From: Staphylococcus delphini
Lineage (GTDB): Bacteria; Bacillota; Bacilli; Staphylococcales; Staphylococcaceae
Reading direction: 5' to 3'
Assembly: GCF_900636325.1 (NCBI RefSeq)
Contig: NZ_LR134263.1
Coordinates: 2,356,001-2,420,000, forward strand
Length of the DNA: 64,000 bases
A program made the translations under genes and the position numbers. This document shows, piece after piece, positions 17,757 to 27,581 of the stretch; within the stretch, counting starts at the first letter, position 1; every line of letters starts with the position of its first letter. Under the pieces are notes generated by a model, which saw only the letters and a program-made list of their open reading frames with translations, was not told the origin of the DNA and ran no database searches.

Positions 17757-18374
17757 TTAGCTATTTTTCATTATGATTGTTTCAAAATTATTCGCAACAG
17801 CTTGACAGCGGTCAGCAATATTTTCCAAACTTTCATAAATGTCTTTGATCTTAATTAAAGTGACAGGATCTGTTTCACTATTAAAAATATGTTTAATGGA
17901 TTGACGTAAAATACCGTCACAATTTGTTTCGTATTCTTTAATATTGATTGAGTGAACGCGCATATGTGAAAGCTTTTTCTCTGTCATTAAGCCAATTGCT
18001 AATTTCATTTCCCCGATTGCTTTTTGAATATTATCTACAAACTCTAACATGTATTCATCTGTATATTCTATTGAGTACATTTCAAACATAGCGGACGTTT
18101 CTTCCATCGCATCTAAGACGTCATCAATCGCATTACACAATGACATAATGTCTTCACGTTCAATAGGTGTAATAAATGTTTGATTGAGGTCTGTAATCAC
18201 TTGGTGCATTAATTCGTCACCATGAGATTCATACGTCTTCACGTTGTCGGCATAAGCTCGCAAATCTAAATGTGTATTGAAATCCATTTTACCGAATTCG
18301 ATTGCAGCTCGGTCTAAATTGAAAATCATATCCTCTAGACGCTCCATGAACTTATCCTTTTTCTTCCTAATCAT
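17757..18374 (-). CDS. pitR: DUF47/PhoU-like protein, partner of Pit
   Basis: A 205-aa helical protein of the DUF47 (TIGR00153) family, related to PhoU and usually encoded just ahead of a Pit transporter, whose activity it is thought to tune. The starting motif MIRKKKDKFMERLEDMI and the acidic residues of EREDIMSLCNAIDDVLDAME match the family's metal-binding four-helix layout. The ATG at 18374 has GGAGG 9 nt upstream; an in-frame upstream start at 18389 lacks one. A PhoP-type box and consensus -10 lie upstream. Confidence 0.88.
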   Translation of the reverse strand: MIRKKKDKFMERLEDMIFNLDRAAIEFGKMDFNTHLDLRAYADNVKTYESHGDELMHQVITDLNQTFITPIEREDIMSLCNAIDDVLDAMEETSAMFEMYSIEYTDEYMLEFVDNIQKAIGEMKLAIGLMTEKKLSHMRVHSINIKEYETNCDGILRQSIKHIFNSETDPVTLIKIKDIYESLENIADRCQAVANNFETIIMKNS

Positions 18375-18433
18375 GTCAAAATCCTCCATTCAGCGATTAC
18401 CTAAATCACTATTGTAAAAGTTATGTTACTTTA

Positions 18434-18439
18434 ATTATA
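18434..18439 (-). promoter_or_regulatory. -10 element of the pitR-pitA promoter
   Basis: TATAAT on the minus strand, 6 nt downstream of the PhoP-type repeats and about 60 nt before pitR. There is no good -35, which fits an activator-dependent promoter. Confidence 0.55.
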
Positions 18440-18445
18440 AAATAT

Positions 18446-18462
18446 TGTTAATTCCTTGTTAA
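18446..18462 (-). promoter_or_regulatory. Probable PhoP box upstream of pitR-pitA
   Basis: The minus strand reads TTAACA-AGGAA-TTAACA: two direct hexamers with 11-bp periodicity, the arrangement of PhoP sites in Bacillus and staphylococci. It ends just upstream of a TATAAT box, the position of an activator at the -35 region. Phosphate-starvation control of pitA is reported in S. aureus; here it is inferred. Confidence 0.6.
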
Positions 18463-19008
18463 CTCAAAACATAACGTGCAGGCAACATCACCTTTTTAAC
18501 TTTCAATTTTGTTGGTGCCCAATGTTTTCACATTTTTTCATAATCCTATTCGAAAATAGCACATATTTAAAGAAGCTACAATTAAATTTACAAAACCTTA
18601 ACATTTTATTTTGTGAAGATGTGAAATCAATCATTGGATAAGACTTTTCGGGAAGGTGAAGGCACTATTTGTGGCGTATTTTGTAATTTTTTTGATGCAA
18701 ATCGCCTTAAATATGTCGCTTTTGTAAAATAATTAAAATCTTAGAAAAATTTTTTAAGCTTTTTACTGACTCATTTTGACTTTATCACACACTTTATCGT
18801 GATAATAAAAACTTATCATTGACGCTGTGATTCGAAAATTTTAAATTCACAATTGCCCTTATAGGTTCGTGTTTCTATGGACTTGCCTCAATCCAATTCA
18901 GCTGCATCTGACCCTTTAGAAATCTCGCCTTTTTTAATAATTGAATAACAAAGACAGCCAATCAATGAGGACAAACTTATGACTGGAGAAAACGAAACGT
19001 ATCACAAC
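18463..19008. other. Long AT-rich intergenic region
   Basis: About 550 bases between the pitR promoter and the vraG terminator. No open frame has both a ribosome binding site and protein-like composition, and I see no RNA structure with a clear terminator. It may hold a decayed gene. Confidence 0.4.
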
Positions 19009-19041
19009 AAAAAAACACCCCCGCTAAATTCATTTAACGAG
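19009..19041 (-). terminator. Terminator of the gra-vra operon
   Basis: On the minus strand CTCGTTAAAT pairs with ATTTAGCGGG and is followed by GGTG and seven T residues, about 90 nt after the vraG stop. Confidence 0.65.
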
Positions 19042-19131
19042 GATAAACTGTAAAAATAAAACATAGAAAGATAGGATAAGAAGATGCATCTGGCTCAACC
19101 TGAACATCAACTTTCTCTCCCTTTCACATTG

Positions 19132-21030
19132 TTAAATCGAAAACTTAATCACACGTCTCGAATGATAATAAGCGAGCACTGCAAATATCAAATAAATGAC
19201 CGCATAAACTGTCATCGCAAGAATAACAGGTGCAAAGTCCACGCCATTCATCAATGTATTAAAAGCGCGTGCTGCGAAAAAGGCATGTCCTAAACCGATG
19301 ATCAACGGTAACCCAAAGTTAAAAGCGATTTTCAATGCTAATCCTTTAAACATATCTTGGTGTGTGTAACCCATTTTACGTAAAATTTGATAGTTTGCCA
19401 TTTCATCTTCATTTTCATCCATTTGTTTAATGTAAATGATACATCCTGCTGCAATTAAAAAGGCAATTCCTAAGAAGCCACTTACAAACAAGAACATACC
19501 TGAAAATGCCAATTGTTCTTTTTCTAATGATGTACGAGACTGTGATAACATTTGATTGAATTGCTCATTCGCACTTTCAACTGTTGCAACATCTTTCGCA
19601 TTTTTCAAATCAAATCCCACCTGTGTAACCGGTGGATTGTCTTTATCTTTAATCTGCGTTGCTTTAAGCATCTCAAATGTTTTATGATCGACAATGCCTA
19701 CAGAACGTCCCAAAGTTGCACGATAAGATAACACATTGTATGGCGATGTTTCTGTAATTTCTAATGGGGCATGCTTCTCTTTACGTCCTAAATCGATTGT
19801 CACCCCTTCATCTAACCCAATAAAAGCTTCTGATACTTTAAAGTAATTGACTAATGTAATTTCACCTGGATTTACATCCATTTTGTCAACTTCTGCATCA
19901 CTAATGATTGGCAGGCTGTTAACGTCTTTATGCAATGCTTTACCCGAATGAACAATTGGTACTTCGATGACATGTTGGACCACTTTATTATATGGAATAT
20001 TTTTCGCATTTAAATACGCTTCAAACTTTTGGGCCTCTCCTTGATTAATATACGTAAATTCATGAGGTGCGAGGCCATTTACATTATTTTCAATGTTTGC
20101 TTTACTAATCGTCGCAAAAGATAACAATGTAATCGTAATCGCTGAAATAATTCCAATCACTGTTAATGAGAAGGCGTTCTTTTTCATTCGATGCATGATC
20201 GACGCAGTAAACACAACATCTGTCACATTAACGTAACCACGTTTGCTTCTTTTTAATGATTTAAAAATTAACGACACGGAACTTCTGAAAAAGAAGTACG
20301 CCCCCACAACAGTTAAAAAGAGTATTGAAAGCGCAGAAATTAAGATAAGTTCAACATTTTTAAGCATGATTGTCGATAAGTAATAACCTAATCCAATCAT
20401 CGCAATGCCGAGAATCCCAAAAATCATTTCTGTTTTCGTCATATTTGCTTGTGTCGCTTCACTTTGTTGCACATCATACATCAGTTGAATAATCGAACGA
20501 CGCTTAATGAATATAAAACTTTGCACCATAATTAAGATGAATGAAATGACCACCAAAATCATCGTCACTGTGAGCGCTGCAGGTTCAAATAAAATTTTAA
20601 TTTCAAGTGGGATTTGAGCTGTCTTTTTAACAATCAATAGTAATAAACGTGAACCAAATAAGCCTAGAAGCAGTCCGATGACTGTTGTTCCGATAAAGAT
20701 GATCGCTTGTTCTAGCATCATCATGCGCATTAAATCTTTACGTGATAAACCGATGAGTTGAAATAGCGCAAAACTTTTCGTCCGGCGTTTAATAAATAGC
20801 CGATTCGCATACATTAAAAATATGATGATAATCACAAATAAAAACTTTTCACCGATTCCTGCACTTGAATTTAACAATTTTGCGTTTTCTCCATCTGCAA
20901 TACTATCGGTATATTTTAAAGTCACAAAACTAAAATAAAGTGCGATACTAAGCATTAAAGAAAACAAATAAATGCCATAATGTCTTAAGTTTTGTTTAAA
21001 ATTTTTGAGGACGATCGCACTAAAACGCAT
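19132..21030 (-). CDS. vraG: ABC transporter permease VraG (BceB type)
   Basis: A 632-aa permease with ten predicted helices and one large extracellular domain (about residues 310-520), the hallmark of BceB-type transporters. With VraF it binds cationic antimicrobial peptides and passes the signal to the GraS kinase, and it also contributes to their removal. The beginning ([18 protein letters not shown]) is typical of staphylococcal VraG. It overlaps vraF by 11 bp; AGGTGG precedes the start. Confidence 0.95.
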   Translation of the reverse strand: MRFSAIVLKNFKQNLRHYGIYLFSLMLSIALYFSFVTLKYTDSIADGENAKLLNSSAGIGEKFLFVIIIIFLMYANRLFIKRRTKSFALFQLIGLSRKDLMRMMMLEQAIIFIGTTVIGLLLGLFGSRLLLLIVKKTAQIPLEIKILFEPAALTVTMILVVISFILIMVQSFIFIKRRSIIQLMYDVQQSEATQANMTKTEMIFGILGIAMIGLGYYLSTIMLKNVELILISALSILFLTVVGAYFFFRSSVSLIFKSLKRSKRGYVNVTDVVFTASIMHRMKKNAFSLTVIGIISAITITLLSFATISKANIENNVNGLAPHEFTYINQGEAQKFEAYLNAKNIPYNKVVQHVIEVPIVHSGKALHKDVNSLPIISDAEVDKMDVNPGEITLVNYFKVSEAFIGLDEGVTIDLGRKEKHAPLEITETSPYNVLSYRATLGRSVGIVDHKTFEMLKATQIKDKDNPPVTQVGFDLKNAKDVATVESANEQFNQMLSQSRTSLEKEQLAFSGMFLFVSGFLGIAFLIAAGCIIYIKQMDENEDEMANYQILRKMGYTHQDMFKGLALKIAFNFGLPLIIGLGHAFFAARAFNTLMNGVDFAPVILAMTVYAVIYLIFAVLAYYHSRRVIKFSI

Positions 21031-21781
21031 GTTTCACACCACCTAATACGCTCTGGTTGTGAATGATTTCTTGATAAAATTGTGAAACAGGTTGTTCGCC
21101 TTGGAATAACTCCGTATGAATTTGACCATCTTTTAACATAATGACACGATTCGCATAGCTCGCGGCAACCGGATCATGTGTCACCATGACAATCGTCGTT
21201 TCCATTTGTTGGTTGATGGTTTCTAAACGTTTTAACAAGTCCTGTGCGCTCTTAGAGTCCAATGCCCCAGTAGGTTCATCAGCAAAAACAATCGCCGGTT
21301 TACTAATCAATGCACGTGCTGCTGCGGTACGTTGTTTTTGTCCTCCTGAAATTTCATCAGGATATTTGCTACCAATATCAGTAATCCCTAACGCCTCTGT
21401 CACTTCTTGATAACGTGTTTCTGCTTCTTGATGACTGAGTTTCGTAATTGAGAGCGGTAACATAATATTTTCTCGTACTGTTAAAGTATGCAACACGTTG
21501 TAATCTTGAAAAATGAAACCGACATCTTTTTTTCTGAAATAGGATAATTGTTTATTAGACATTCTCGTAATATCTTGACCGTTAATTTCAATTGTACCTC
21601 TTGTGACATTATCAATCGAACTAATGACGTTTAATAAAGTGGTTTTCCCCGATCCTGAAGGCCCCATAATCGCCACAAACTCACCTTTTTCAACTGTAAA
21701 ATGCACATCCTTTAACGCTTCAAATGATTGCTTTTTATTGCCATATATTTTACTCACGTGACTCACTTTTAGAATAGACAC
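21020..21781 (-). CDS. vraF: ABC transporter ATPase VraF
   Basis: A 253-aa ATPase with Walker [13 protein letters not shown] signature SGGQKQR, Walker B IVFADEP and switch His in VTHDPVA. It powers VraG. The GTG at 21781 is chosen because AAAGGAG is 8 nt upstream and the length then equals S. aureus VraF; the frame stays open to 21874 without any such site. It is translationally coupled to vraG. Confidence 0.95.
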   Translation of the reverse strand: MSILKVSHVSKIYGNKKQSFEALKDVHFTVEKGEFVAIMGPSGSGKTTLLNVISSIDNVTRGTIEINGQDITRMSNKQLSYFRKKDVGFIFQDYNVLHTLTVRENIMLPLSITKLSHQEAETRYQEVTEALGITDIGSKYPDEISGGQKQRTAAARALISKPAIVFADEPTGALDSKSAQDLLKRLETINQQMETTIVMVTHDPVAASYANRVIMLKDGQIHTELFQGEQPVSQFYQEIIHNQSVLGGVKHAF

Positions 21782-21886
21782 GTTGAACACTCCTTTACAA
21801 TGAATTGATACTTTTATTTTAGCGGACATCCGCATCAAAATCGTGTGAATCACGTGACAAAACGCATGCCTCATGTGACAGTTTTG

Positions 21887-22909
21887 TCACTTTGACATGC
21901 GTGCAATATAATCATTTTGTTTGGCGAACTGAATCGTGACAGTCGTCCCTTCACCGATTTGAGAAGTGACATCGATATCAAACCGAAGTGCTTCACGGAC
22001 TGCTTTCACTAAATAAAGCCCCATGCCAGAGGAGGATTGTACGTGCGCGCCATTCTGAGCTGCAAAACCACGTTGAAAAATACGTGGCATATCGTGTTGT
22101 GCGATGCCGACACCGTAATCACGAATATGTAACTGAACATGTCCCTCTTCCATCGTCTGATACACATCTATATCTGCATGCTCAGAATACTTAATTGCAT
22201 TTGAAATAATTTGCCGAATGACCATACGCATCCACCGCTTATCCGTGTACACCTTTGTCGTTTCAGAAATATCGACATTAAACCCTATCCCTTTATGCAT
22301 CGCAATATGACGTGTTTGTCGTATTTCATCAATGACCAGTTCACGCAATGTCACTTTTTCAAAATACATATCATGCGCTTGATGATTGAGACGCACTAAA
22401 AACAAATGTTGGTCCAGCATATAATCAATCCGTGACCATTCATACATGAGTTGCTGCTTTCTCACATGGTTTTCTTCTTTTTCAATCAATAACTTGAGCG
22501 CCGTCACAGGTGTTTTGATATCGTGAATAAATTCTGTCATGCTCTGTTCATTCAAGTCTATTCGGTGCTGTTGTTCGCCTATCGATTGTTGCAACTGCAT
22601 CATCTTTGTTTCTAAATAATTGAGGGTCACTTTTTCAAAAGGCGTCTCTGCTAGTCGATTCTGTTGGAAAACTTCAATCTCTTCAAATGTCTCTAAATGC
22701 ATATAAAACCGTGTTTCTTTTATATAGACACGAAGCAAAAAGAACACACTTACAATCCATTTGACGCCAATCACATACACCAAATTATGGTAAGGAATGT
22801 CATCATCTAAAAAGCCAAAACACAACAATATAACATCAAAAACAATAAACATTACAATCCAATTGATACGTTCTCTCAAGAAATATAAAAACCATTTAGA
22901 CGTTGTCAT
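21887..22909 (-). CDS. graS: Sensor histidine kinase GraS
   Basis: A 340-aa intramembrane-sensing kinase that detects cationic antimicrobial peptides together with VraFG. Two helices (about residues 15-34 and 44-64) flank a nine-residue outer loop. The dimerisation/phospho-acceptor motif is FIHDIKTPVTAL and the ATPase shows SNAIKYS and GMGLYLV. The start at 22909 aligns residue by residue with S. aureus GraS. In the outer loop Asp35, Asp37 and Pro39 are kept, but position 41 is His rather than Asp. The gene overlaps graR by 14 bp. Confidence 0.93.
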   Translation of the reverse strand: MTTSKWFLYFLRERINWIVMFIVFDVILLCFGFLDDDIPYHNLVYVIGVKWIVSVFFLLRVYIKETRFYMHLETFEEIEVFQQNRLAETPFEKVTLNYLETKMMQLQQSIGEQQHRIDLNEQSMTEFIHDIKTPVTALKLLIEKEENHVRKQQLMYEWSRIDYMLDQHLFLVRLNHQAHDMYFEKVTLRELVIDEIRQTRHIAMHKGIGFNVDISETTKVYTDKRWMRMVIRQIISNAIKYSEHADIDVYQTMEEGHVQLHIRDYGVGIAQHDMPRIFQRGFAAQNGAHVQSSSGMGLYLVKAVREALRFDIDVTSQIGEGTTVTIQFAKQNDYIARMSK

Positions 22910-23576
22910 GCGCAATATATCCCTTTCCAACTTTCGTTTCAATCACCGACGGCATCCCCATTGCTGTTAACTTTTTACGCAAACGATTCACATTGACCGT
23001 CAACGTATTATCACTGACAAACGCTTCGTCATCCCAGAGTGCTGTCATTAAGTCTTCTCTCGCCACAATCTCATTTTTATGTTGCAGCAACACTTCTAAA
23101 ATCAACATTTCAGTTTTGGATAAATAAGTCACATCATCTTGCTTGGTCACTGTGCCTTTTGACCAATCGACGACCGCCTCTTGCCAAATCATTGTGCGCC
23201 GTTCTTGTTGATTGTATTGATACACACGTCGGAAAATCGCTTGAAGTTTCGCAATGAGTACGGGCATATGAAACAGCTTTTGCACATAATCATCGGCACC
23301 AATTTCCATGCTCATCACTTGATCCATCGGGCTATCACGAGACGAAATGAAAATGATAGGCACACTTGAATGTTGACGAATTTGGCGCGTCCAATAAAAA
23401 CCATCAAATTTCGGCAACGTAATATCCATTAAAATCATATGCGGTTCATGTTCAAGATAAGTTTGGAGCACAGCATTAAAATCGTGCACTTTAATCACAT
23501 TGAAATCCCAACTGGCTAATGCTTCAGTAATTTGTTGACATAAAGTTTGATCATCTTCTACAAGGAGTATATCCAT
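22896..23576 (-). CDS. graR: Response regulator GraR
   Basis: A 226-aa OmpR-type regulator. The receiver has acidic Asp8/Asp9, phospho-acceptor Asp51 (ILMDITLPK) and the switch region PIIFISSRD; the winged-helix DNA domain ends with DNTLTVNVNRLRKKL. It activates mprF, dlt and vraFG in S. aureus. The ATG at 23576 is chosen since AAAGGA is 9 nt away; the ATG at 23582 is only 3 nt from it. Residue 101, after the invariant Lys100, is Leu instead of Pro. It overlaps graS. Confidence 0.93.
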   Translation of the reverse strand: MDILLVEDDQTLCQQITEALASWDFNVIKVHDFNAVLQTYLEHEPHMILMDITLPKFDGFYWTRQIRQHSSVPIIFISSRDSPMDQVMSMEIGADDYVQKLFHMPVLIAKLQAIFRRVYQYNQQERRTMIWQEAVVDWSKGTVTKQDDVTYLSKTEMLILEVLLQHKNEIVAREDLMTALWDDEAFVSDNTLTVNVNRLRKKLTAMGMPSVIETKVGKGYIAHDNV

Positions 23577-23581
23577 TTTCA

Positions 23582-24502
23582 TCAGTCCTTTGTGTAACGT
23601 AAGTCCTCTCCGTTTTGTTTACGATATTGAAAATGATGAATGCGACATTTCGTATCAAAACCACGCAGCATCATTTGAATAAAGGGTACTTGAACAAAAT
23701 ATGCGACCGGCCAGAGTGCGTTTGGAATAAAATCAAAGACGTGGGCAATCACAAAATCGAATTGACGAATGTATCGAAATTCAATTTGTGCACGCTTGCC
23801 TTGATTTAATCGTGCTAAACGCCCTTGTGTCATCACGAGTCGATACAAATCATCATCTATTTTTTCCAACTCTATCTGCATTAACAACTGCGCACTATTT
23901 TTGCGGTACACTTTGAATTGTTGGCCTTCTTGTTCAACCGTAACCCTCGTGCCCGGTGTGATCGTGAGCCATATGCGCAATTGTTGAATCCATTGCGCTA
24001 AATTCCAAGGTTGAGGTCTTGGGATATGATGTGCAATACGAATATCGTTGTATTTTGACGTTTGAAATTCAACAGAAATTTGCGGACGTTTGACAGCATG
24101 TTCAGTCGTTCTAACAGGGACGCCATAAGCACCTAATTGTTTGACTGTTTCATCATCAAACTGGCTTCCCCTCACATATATGATTTCTTTCACTTGTTGT
24201 TGCGCGGCAGCACGTCCAAAATTATCAGCCGCAATTAAATTTAAATCTTTCGCTAATGCACGTGTCACTTTGGCTGAGTGTTTCGTCGGATCTAAAAAGT
24301 AGACTGCAATATCTATTTTTTCCATTGCACGTAACACATCCGCATAATGATAAATATCACCTTTAATCACTGTGACGTCCGTATGCGACTGACTTTCAGG
24401 ATATTGTGAGATAGTATGTAGTATCGTCGTATCACGCAATTCTTTGATTAAGCTTTGGCCGATATAACCGGTACCTCCAGCTAACAACACATGCGGTTTC
24501 AT
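23582..24502 (-). CDS. graX: GraX, NAD(P)-binding Rossmann protein of the gra system
   Basis: A 306-aa protein with an N-terminal Rossmann fold (AGGTGYIGQS, residues 8-17) resembling atypical short-chain dehydrogenases or epimerases. In S. aureus GraX is a cofactor of GraRS signalling; its enzymatic activity, if any, is unknown. Its stop overlaps the first possible graR ATG, so it is the first gene of the five-gene graX-R-S-vraF-G operon. Confidence 0.88.
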   Translation of the reverse strand: MKPHVLLAGGTGYIGQSLIKELRDTTILHTISQYPESQSHTDVTVIKGDIYHYADVLRAMEKIDIAVYFLDPTKHSAKVTRALAKDLNLIAADNFGRAAAQQQVKEIIYVRGSQFDDETVKQLGAYGVPVRTTEHAVKRPQISVEFQTSKYNDIRIAHHIPRPQPWNLAQWIQQLRIWLTITPGTRVTVEQEGQQFKVYRKNSAQLLMQIELEKIDDDLYRLVMTQGRLARLNQGKRAQIEFRYIRQFDFVIAHVFDFIPNALWPVAYFVQVPFIQMMLRGFDTKCRIHHFQYRKQNGEDLRYTKD

Positions 24503-24662
24503 AAAAAACTCCTTTCTCTTTTCATTATCAATCTATAATCCATTTTTCAAAACTCAATTAATCATGTTAGAAATTTCCTATATTTATTAAATTAGGCTAC
24601 AATAAGCTTAAGAGCATTCCAACAACGTATCCTATGATTAAGTACTGAATGGAGGTATAGGC

Positions 24663-25190
24663 ATGACGATTACAATCAGGGAAGTCAGTATCAATGATGT
24701 GGAAGCATTGACTACACTGATGCAACAAGTTTTTGAAGAATCAGAATACATGCTTTATGATCCAGGTGAATATATGCCTTCATTTGAAAACGCGATTTCA
24801 CGTATCGAAGCTGTCATCACTTCACCCCATCTCACCATCCTCGTCGCAGAAAATGAACATCAATTAGTCGGTTATTTGACGGTGACCACTCAAAAACTTC
24901 GTCGTATTGAACATCAAGCAAAAATTTCCATGGCGGTGCTACGTCAATTCCAAGGCTTAGGTATTGGCTTTGATTTAATTCAACATTGTAAAAAATGGTG
25001 TCAAGAACGCGGGATCACTCGAATTGCGTTAACTGTAGTCACTGAAAATAAAACAGCTATTCATCTATATGAACGTGCCGGATTTAAAGTTGAAGGTGAA
25101 ATGCGCCACACTTTAAAAATTCAAGGGCAATATTTTAACGAACTGATTATGGCTTATTTATTAAGTGAACCGACAGATGAATCACATTGA
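24663..25190 (+). CDS. GNAT acetyltransferase
   Basis: A 175-aa GNAT enzyme. The acetyl-CoA loop is RQFQGLGIGFDLI near residues 94-106 (QxxGxG type), followed by the typical RIALTVVTENKTAIHLYERAGF segment where the Asn and Tyr take part in catalysis. GGAGG lies 8 nt upstream of the ATG. It is divergent from graX and is found near gra in S. aureus as well. Substrate unknown. Confidence 0.82.
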   Translation: MTITIREVSINDVEALTTLMQQVFEESEYMLYDPGEYMPSFENAISRIEAVITSPHLTILVAENEHQLVGYLTVTTQKLRRIEHQAKISMAVLRQFQGLGIGFDLIQHCKKWCQERGITRIALTVVTENKTAIHLYERAGFKVEGEMRHTLKIQGQYFNELIMAYLLSEPTDESH

Positions 25191-25341
25191 TACATTTAGT
25201 GTACCATTTCCAATAGCGAATCACTAAATTCATTGTTAATCCATTTAAGATTTTTGATAAATTAAGACGCTTTCATGGCTAACAAAACATAGGCAACAGG
25301 CTAGGAAGCTTGATATCCCCCCTTGCCTTTATAGATATGCA

Positions 25342-25382
25342 GAGAAAGAGGTTGGGTGTTAAATCATCCCAACCTCTTTCTC
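25342..25382. terminator. Bidirectional terminator
   Basis: A perfect 15-bp inverted repeat, GAGAAAGAGGTTGGG (25342-25356) and CCCAACCTCTTTCTC (25368-25382), lies between the convergent GNAT and esterase genes. The loop is 11 nt. There is no long T-run, but the U-rich stem arm helps. Confidence 0.75.
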
Positions 25383-25445
25383 ATCATTTGATGTAGATGG
25401 CTACTACTAAATCAATTGAGCACAGCCGACGTTCATTTATCGACA

Positions 25446-26471
25446 CTACATATCATACGGATTTAAATTAATTTCTGTATGAATGTCATCTTTCACTTCT
25501 GTATTCACTTGTGTGTTAGACGTATTTCGACTTAAAAAGCCCAATACTTTTTGAATATTTTCTTTAGACTCTGGTTTCTGTAAATGAAATTGATATTGAT
25601 GTTTTAATTGATGTGAACCGTCAAAGAAAAAGCGTTCTACAACAACACCTTTTTTCTCTAACGCATCAGCAAAAGAAACATTTTGGCTCATAAACGGATC
25701 CGCATCACCTACTGACAAATAAGTGGCTGGGAAATCAGACGTAATTTGATTTTTCGTCGACATTTCAGCAATATTTTTAAACCGTGTTTCCCAATGTTTC
25801 ACGCCTGTATAGCTTCTCATAAATAAATCAATTCTTGGAAATTCAGTCGAACGTACGGTTTGCATATCGTAAAAACCACCAAAGAAAATAGCTACTTTCA
25901 GTTGTTCTGGTTTAAATTGCTGTTCAAACCCCATGTCAGCACGCAATTGCGCATTCGTTTGAATCGCTGTAAACTGACTGTTAATTTGTGCGCCCGCAGA
26001 ATCCCCGCCGATAATCACTTCATCTAAATTAATCGGTAGCTCTTGCTCATGTGCCTTAATAAAACGAACTGCATTGTTCATTTGAATAAGTGGGGTCGGA
26101 TATTGGTATTCCGGAGCCAACGCATAATTGACATTCACCACAACATAACCGCGCTCTACAATTTGCGCCAGTAGAGGATTTTTATATTGCTTATCCCCTG
26201 CGATAAAGCCACCGCCGTGTGCCCAAAAAATAACTGGCAATTTGTCATAGGCATTCACATGTTTCGGCATTAAAATATCCAATTGACTGTTTGGAAGTCC
26301 TTCCATATATGTAATATTTTCAAAAGCTGAAACATTTTTGTTTTGAATCGAAACTTTATTCTCACCCACTTTGGAGGCACGAGAATTCAAAAAATAGCCG
26401 GTTATCAGACCGGCTATAACAATAAGAATAATGACGGTAATCAAAATCCATCTTTTTCTACGATTTGTCAT
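25446..26471 (-). CDS. Membrane-anchored alpha/beta hydrolase (lipase/esterase, HSL type)
   Basis: A 341-aa hydrolase of the hormone-sensitive-lipase group. Residues 8-28 form an N-terminal signal anchor. The oxyanion motif HGGG (about residue 85), nucleophile elbow GGDSAG (near 156), Asp in VGDADPF and His in DGSHQLKH form the catalytic set. It probably hydrolyses short acyl esters outside the cell. A homologue lies at the same place near gra in S. aureus. The C-terminal 25 residues are a short polar tail. Confidence 0.85.
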   Translation of the reverse strand: MTNRRKRWILITVIILIVIAGLITGYFLNSRASKVGENKVSIQNKNVSAFENITYMEGLPNSQLDILMPKHVNAYDKLPVIFWAHGGGFIAGDKQYKNPLLAQIVERGYVVVNVNYALAPEYQYPTPLIQMNNAVRFIKAHEQELPINLDEVIIGGDSAGAQINSQFTAIQTNAQLRADMGFEQQFKPEQLKVAIFFGGFYDMQTVRSTEFPRIDLFMRSYTGVKHWETRFKNIAEMSTKNQITSDFPATYLSVGDADPFMSQNVSFADALEKKGVVVERFFFDGSHQLKHQYQFHLQKPESKENIQKVLGFLSRNTSNTQVNTEVKDDIHTEINLNPYDM

Positions 26472-26513
26472 TCCAATCTTTCCTTTCGGAAAAATTGTAA
26501 CATATCCTATTAA

Positions 26514-27581
26514 TTAAGCAATGAATTTCTTATCTTGAGATTTTCTATAGAAGTATTTAACAACAACTGCAACAACGATAAATAGACCGATAACCCCCAT
26601 CATTGGATACACGACAGCGATTAAGCCTTCAAAACCTACGAAACTCAATGCATAAGCTAATGGGACTAAAATAGAAATCATAATATAATAACGTTTAGAA
26701 TACGGTGATGTGAACCGCGCTGCAAATGAATAAGATAAGCCTAAAATCGTATTATACATGACCGCTAACATCACGATAGAAAGTACAAACGTTAAAATAG
26801 GTGATATTTTTCCAGCTAAAACTAATGTAGGAATCGCTGCATCTTTAATCTCAGTATATTCAGAGTGAAGCGCAAAGTTGATTAAACCTAAAAGTACGAG
26901 ATAAACAACGCCACCAATTAAGCCACCTAAGCCTGAAACTAATCGTTTAGACGCATCGCCACCAATGGCTACAAGCGTACTAAAACCAACTGCGAAAGCT
27001 AAACCACCATAGTTAAAACCGTTCCAAATCGCGATACCTAAATTCGGCTTTTCTACTACACTGTTGATTTTTGAAAATGGGATCGAACCTTGGAATAATG
27101 ATGCTACGGCAATCAGTACTACTAACACAATCAATACCGGTGTCACAATGCCTAATGCGCGCACAATTTTGTTGAAATCCATTAATAACGTAATATAAAC
27201 GATAATACACATAATCAATGCGCCAAGCCATATTGGCACGCCGAAACTTTCATAAAACGTTGAACCTGCACCTGCAATCATCGTAATCGTTACAGCATAC
27301 AATGACAAAATTAAAACATAGTCAATCACAAGTCCAAGTTTTTTACCAAATAGATATTCGAGTGTTGATTCATGGTTTTCCGCGTCAAACGCTGTTCCGA
27401 TTTTCGCAACTTGACGACCGATAAACGTCAAGATTAACCCTGAAATCACCACACCTATATAGGAATAAATACCGAACTGACTAAAAAATTGCAGTACTTC
27501 TTGACCTGTAGAGAAGCCGGCACCGACCACTACCCCTACATAGGCAAAAGCTATCTTTATAGCTTCACTATATTTTTTCAT
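26514..27581 (-). CDS. YkvI-family membrane protein, putative amino-acid transporter
   Basis: A 355-aa integral membrane protein with ten to eleven helices, beginning IKIAFAYVGVVVGAGFSTGQE. This Gly-rich first helix is typical of YkvI and related APC-like symporters, usually annotated as branched-chain amino-acid or sodium symporters. AGGAGG lies upstream of the ATG. It is transcribed alone; no T-box or other leader is recognisable in front of it. Substrate unproven. Confidence 0.8.
   Translation of the reverse strand: MKKYSEAIKIAFAYVGVVVGAGFSTGQEVLQFFSQFGIYSYIGVVISGLILTFIGRQVAKIGTAFDAENHESTLEYLFGKKLGLVIDYVLILSLYAVTITMIAGAGSTFYESFGVPIWLGALIMCIIVYITLLMDFNKIVRALGIVTPVLIVLVVLIAVASLFQGSIPFSKINSVVEKPNLGIAIWNGFNYGGLAFAVGFSTLVAIGGDASKRLVSGLGGLIGGVVYLVLLGLINFALHSEYTEIKDAAIPTLVLAGKISPILTFVLSIVMLAVMYNTILGLSYSFAARFTSPYSKRYYIMISILVPLAYALSFVGFEGLIAVVYPMMGVIGLFIVVAVVVKYFYRKSQDKKFIA

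Noticed and set aside
18456..18641. Plus-strand 61-codon frame upstream of pitR
   Set aside because: It overlaps the PhoP-box promoter region on the opposite strand and has no binding site.
19084..19293. Plus-strand frame at the 3' end of vraG
   Set aside because: It overlaps vraG in antisense, has no binding site and gives a Cys/His-rich composition typical of shadow frames.
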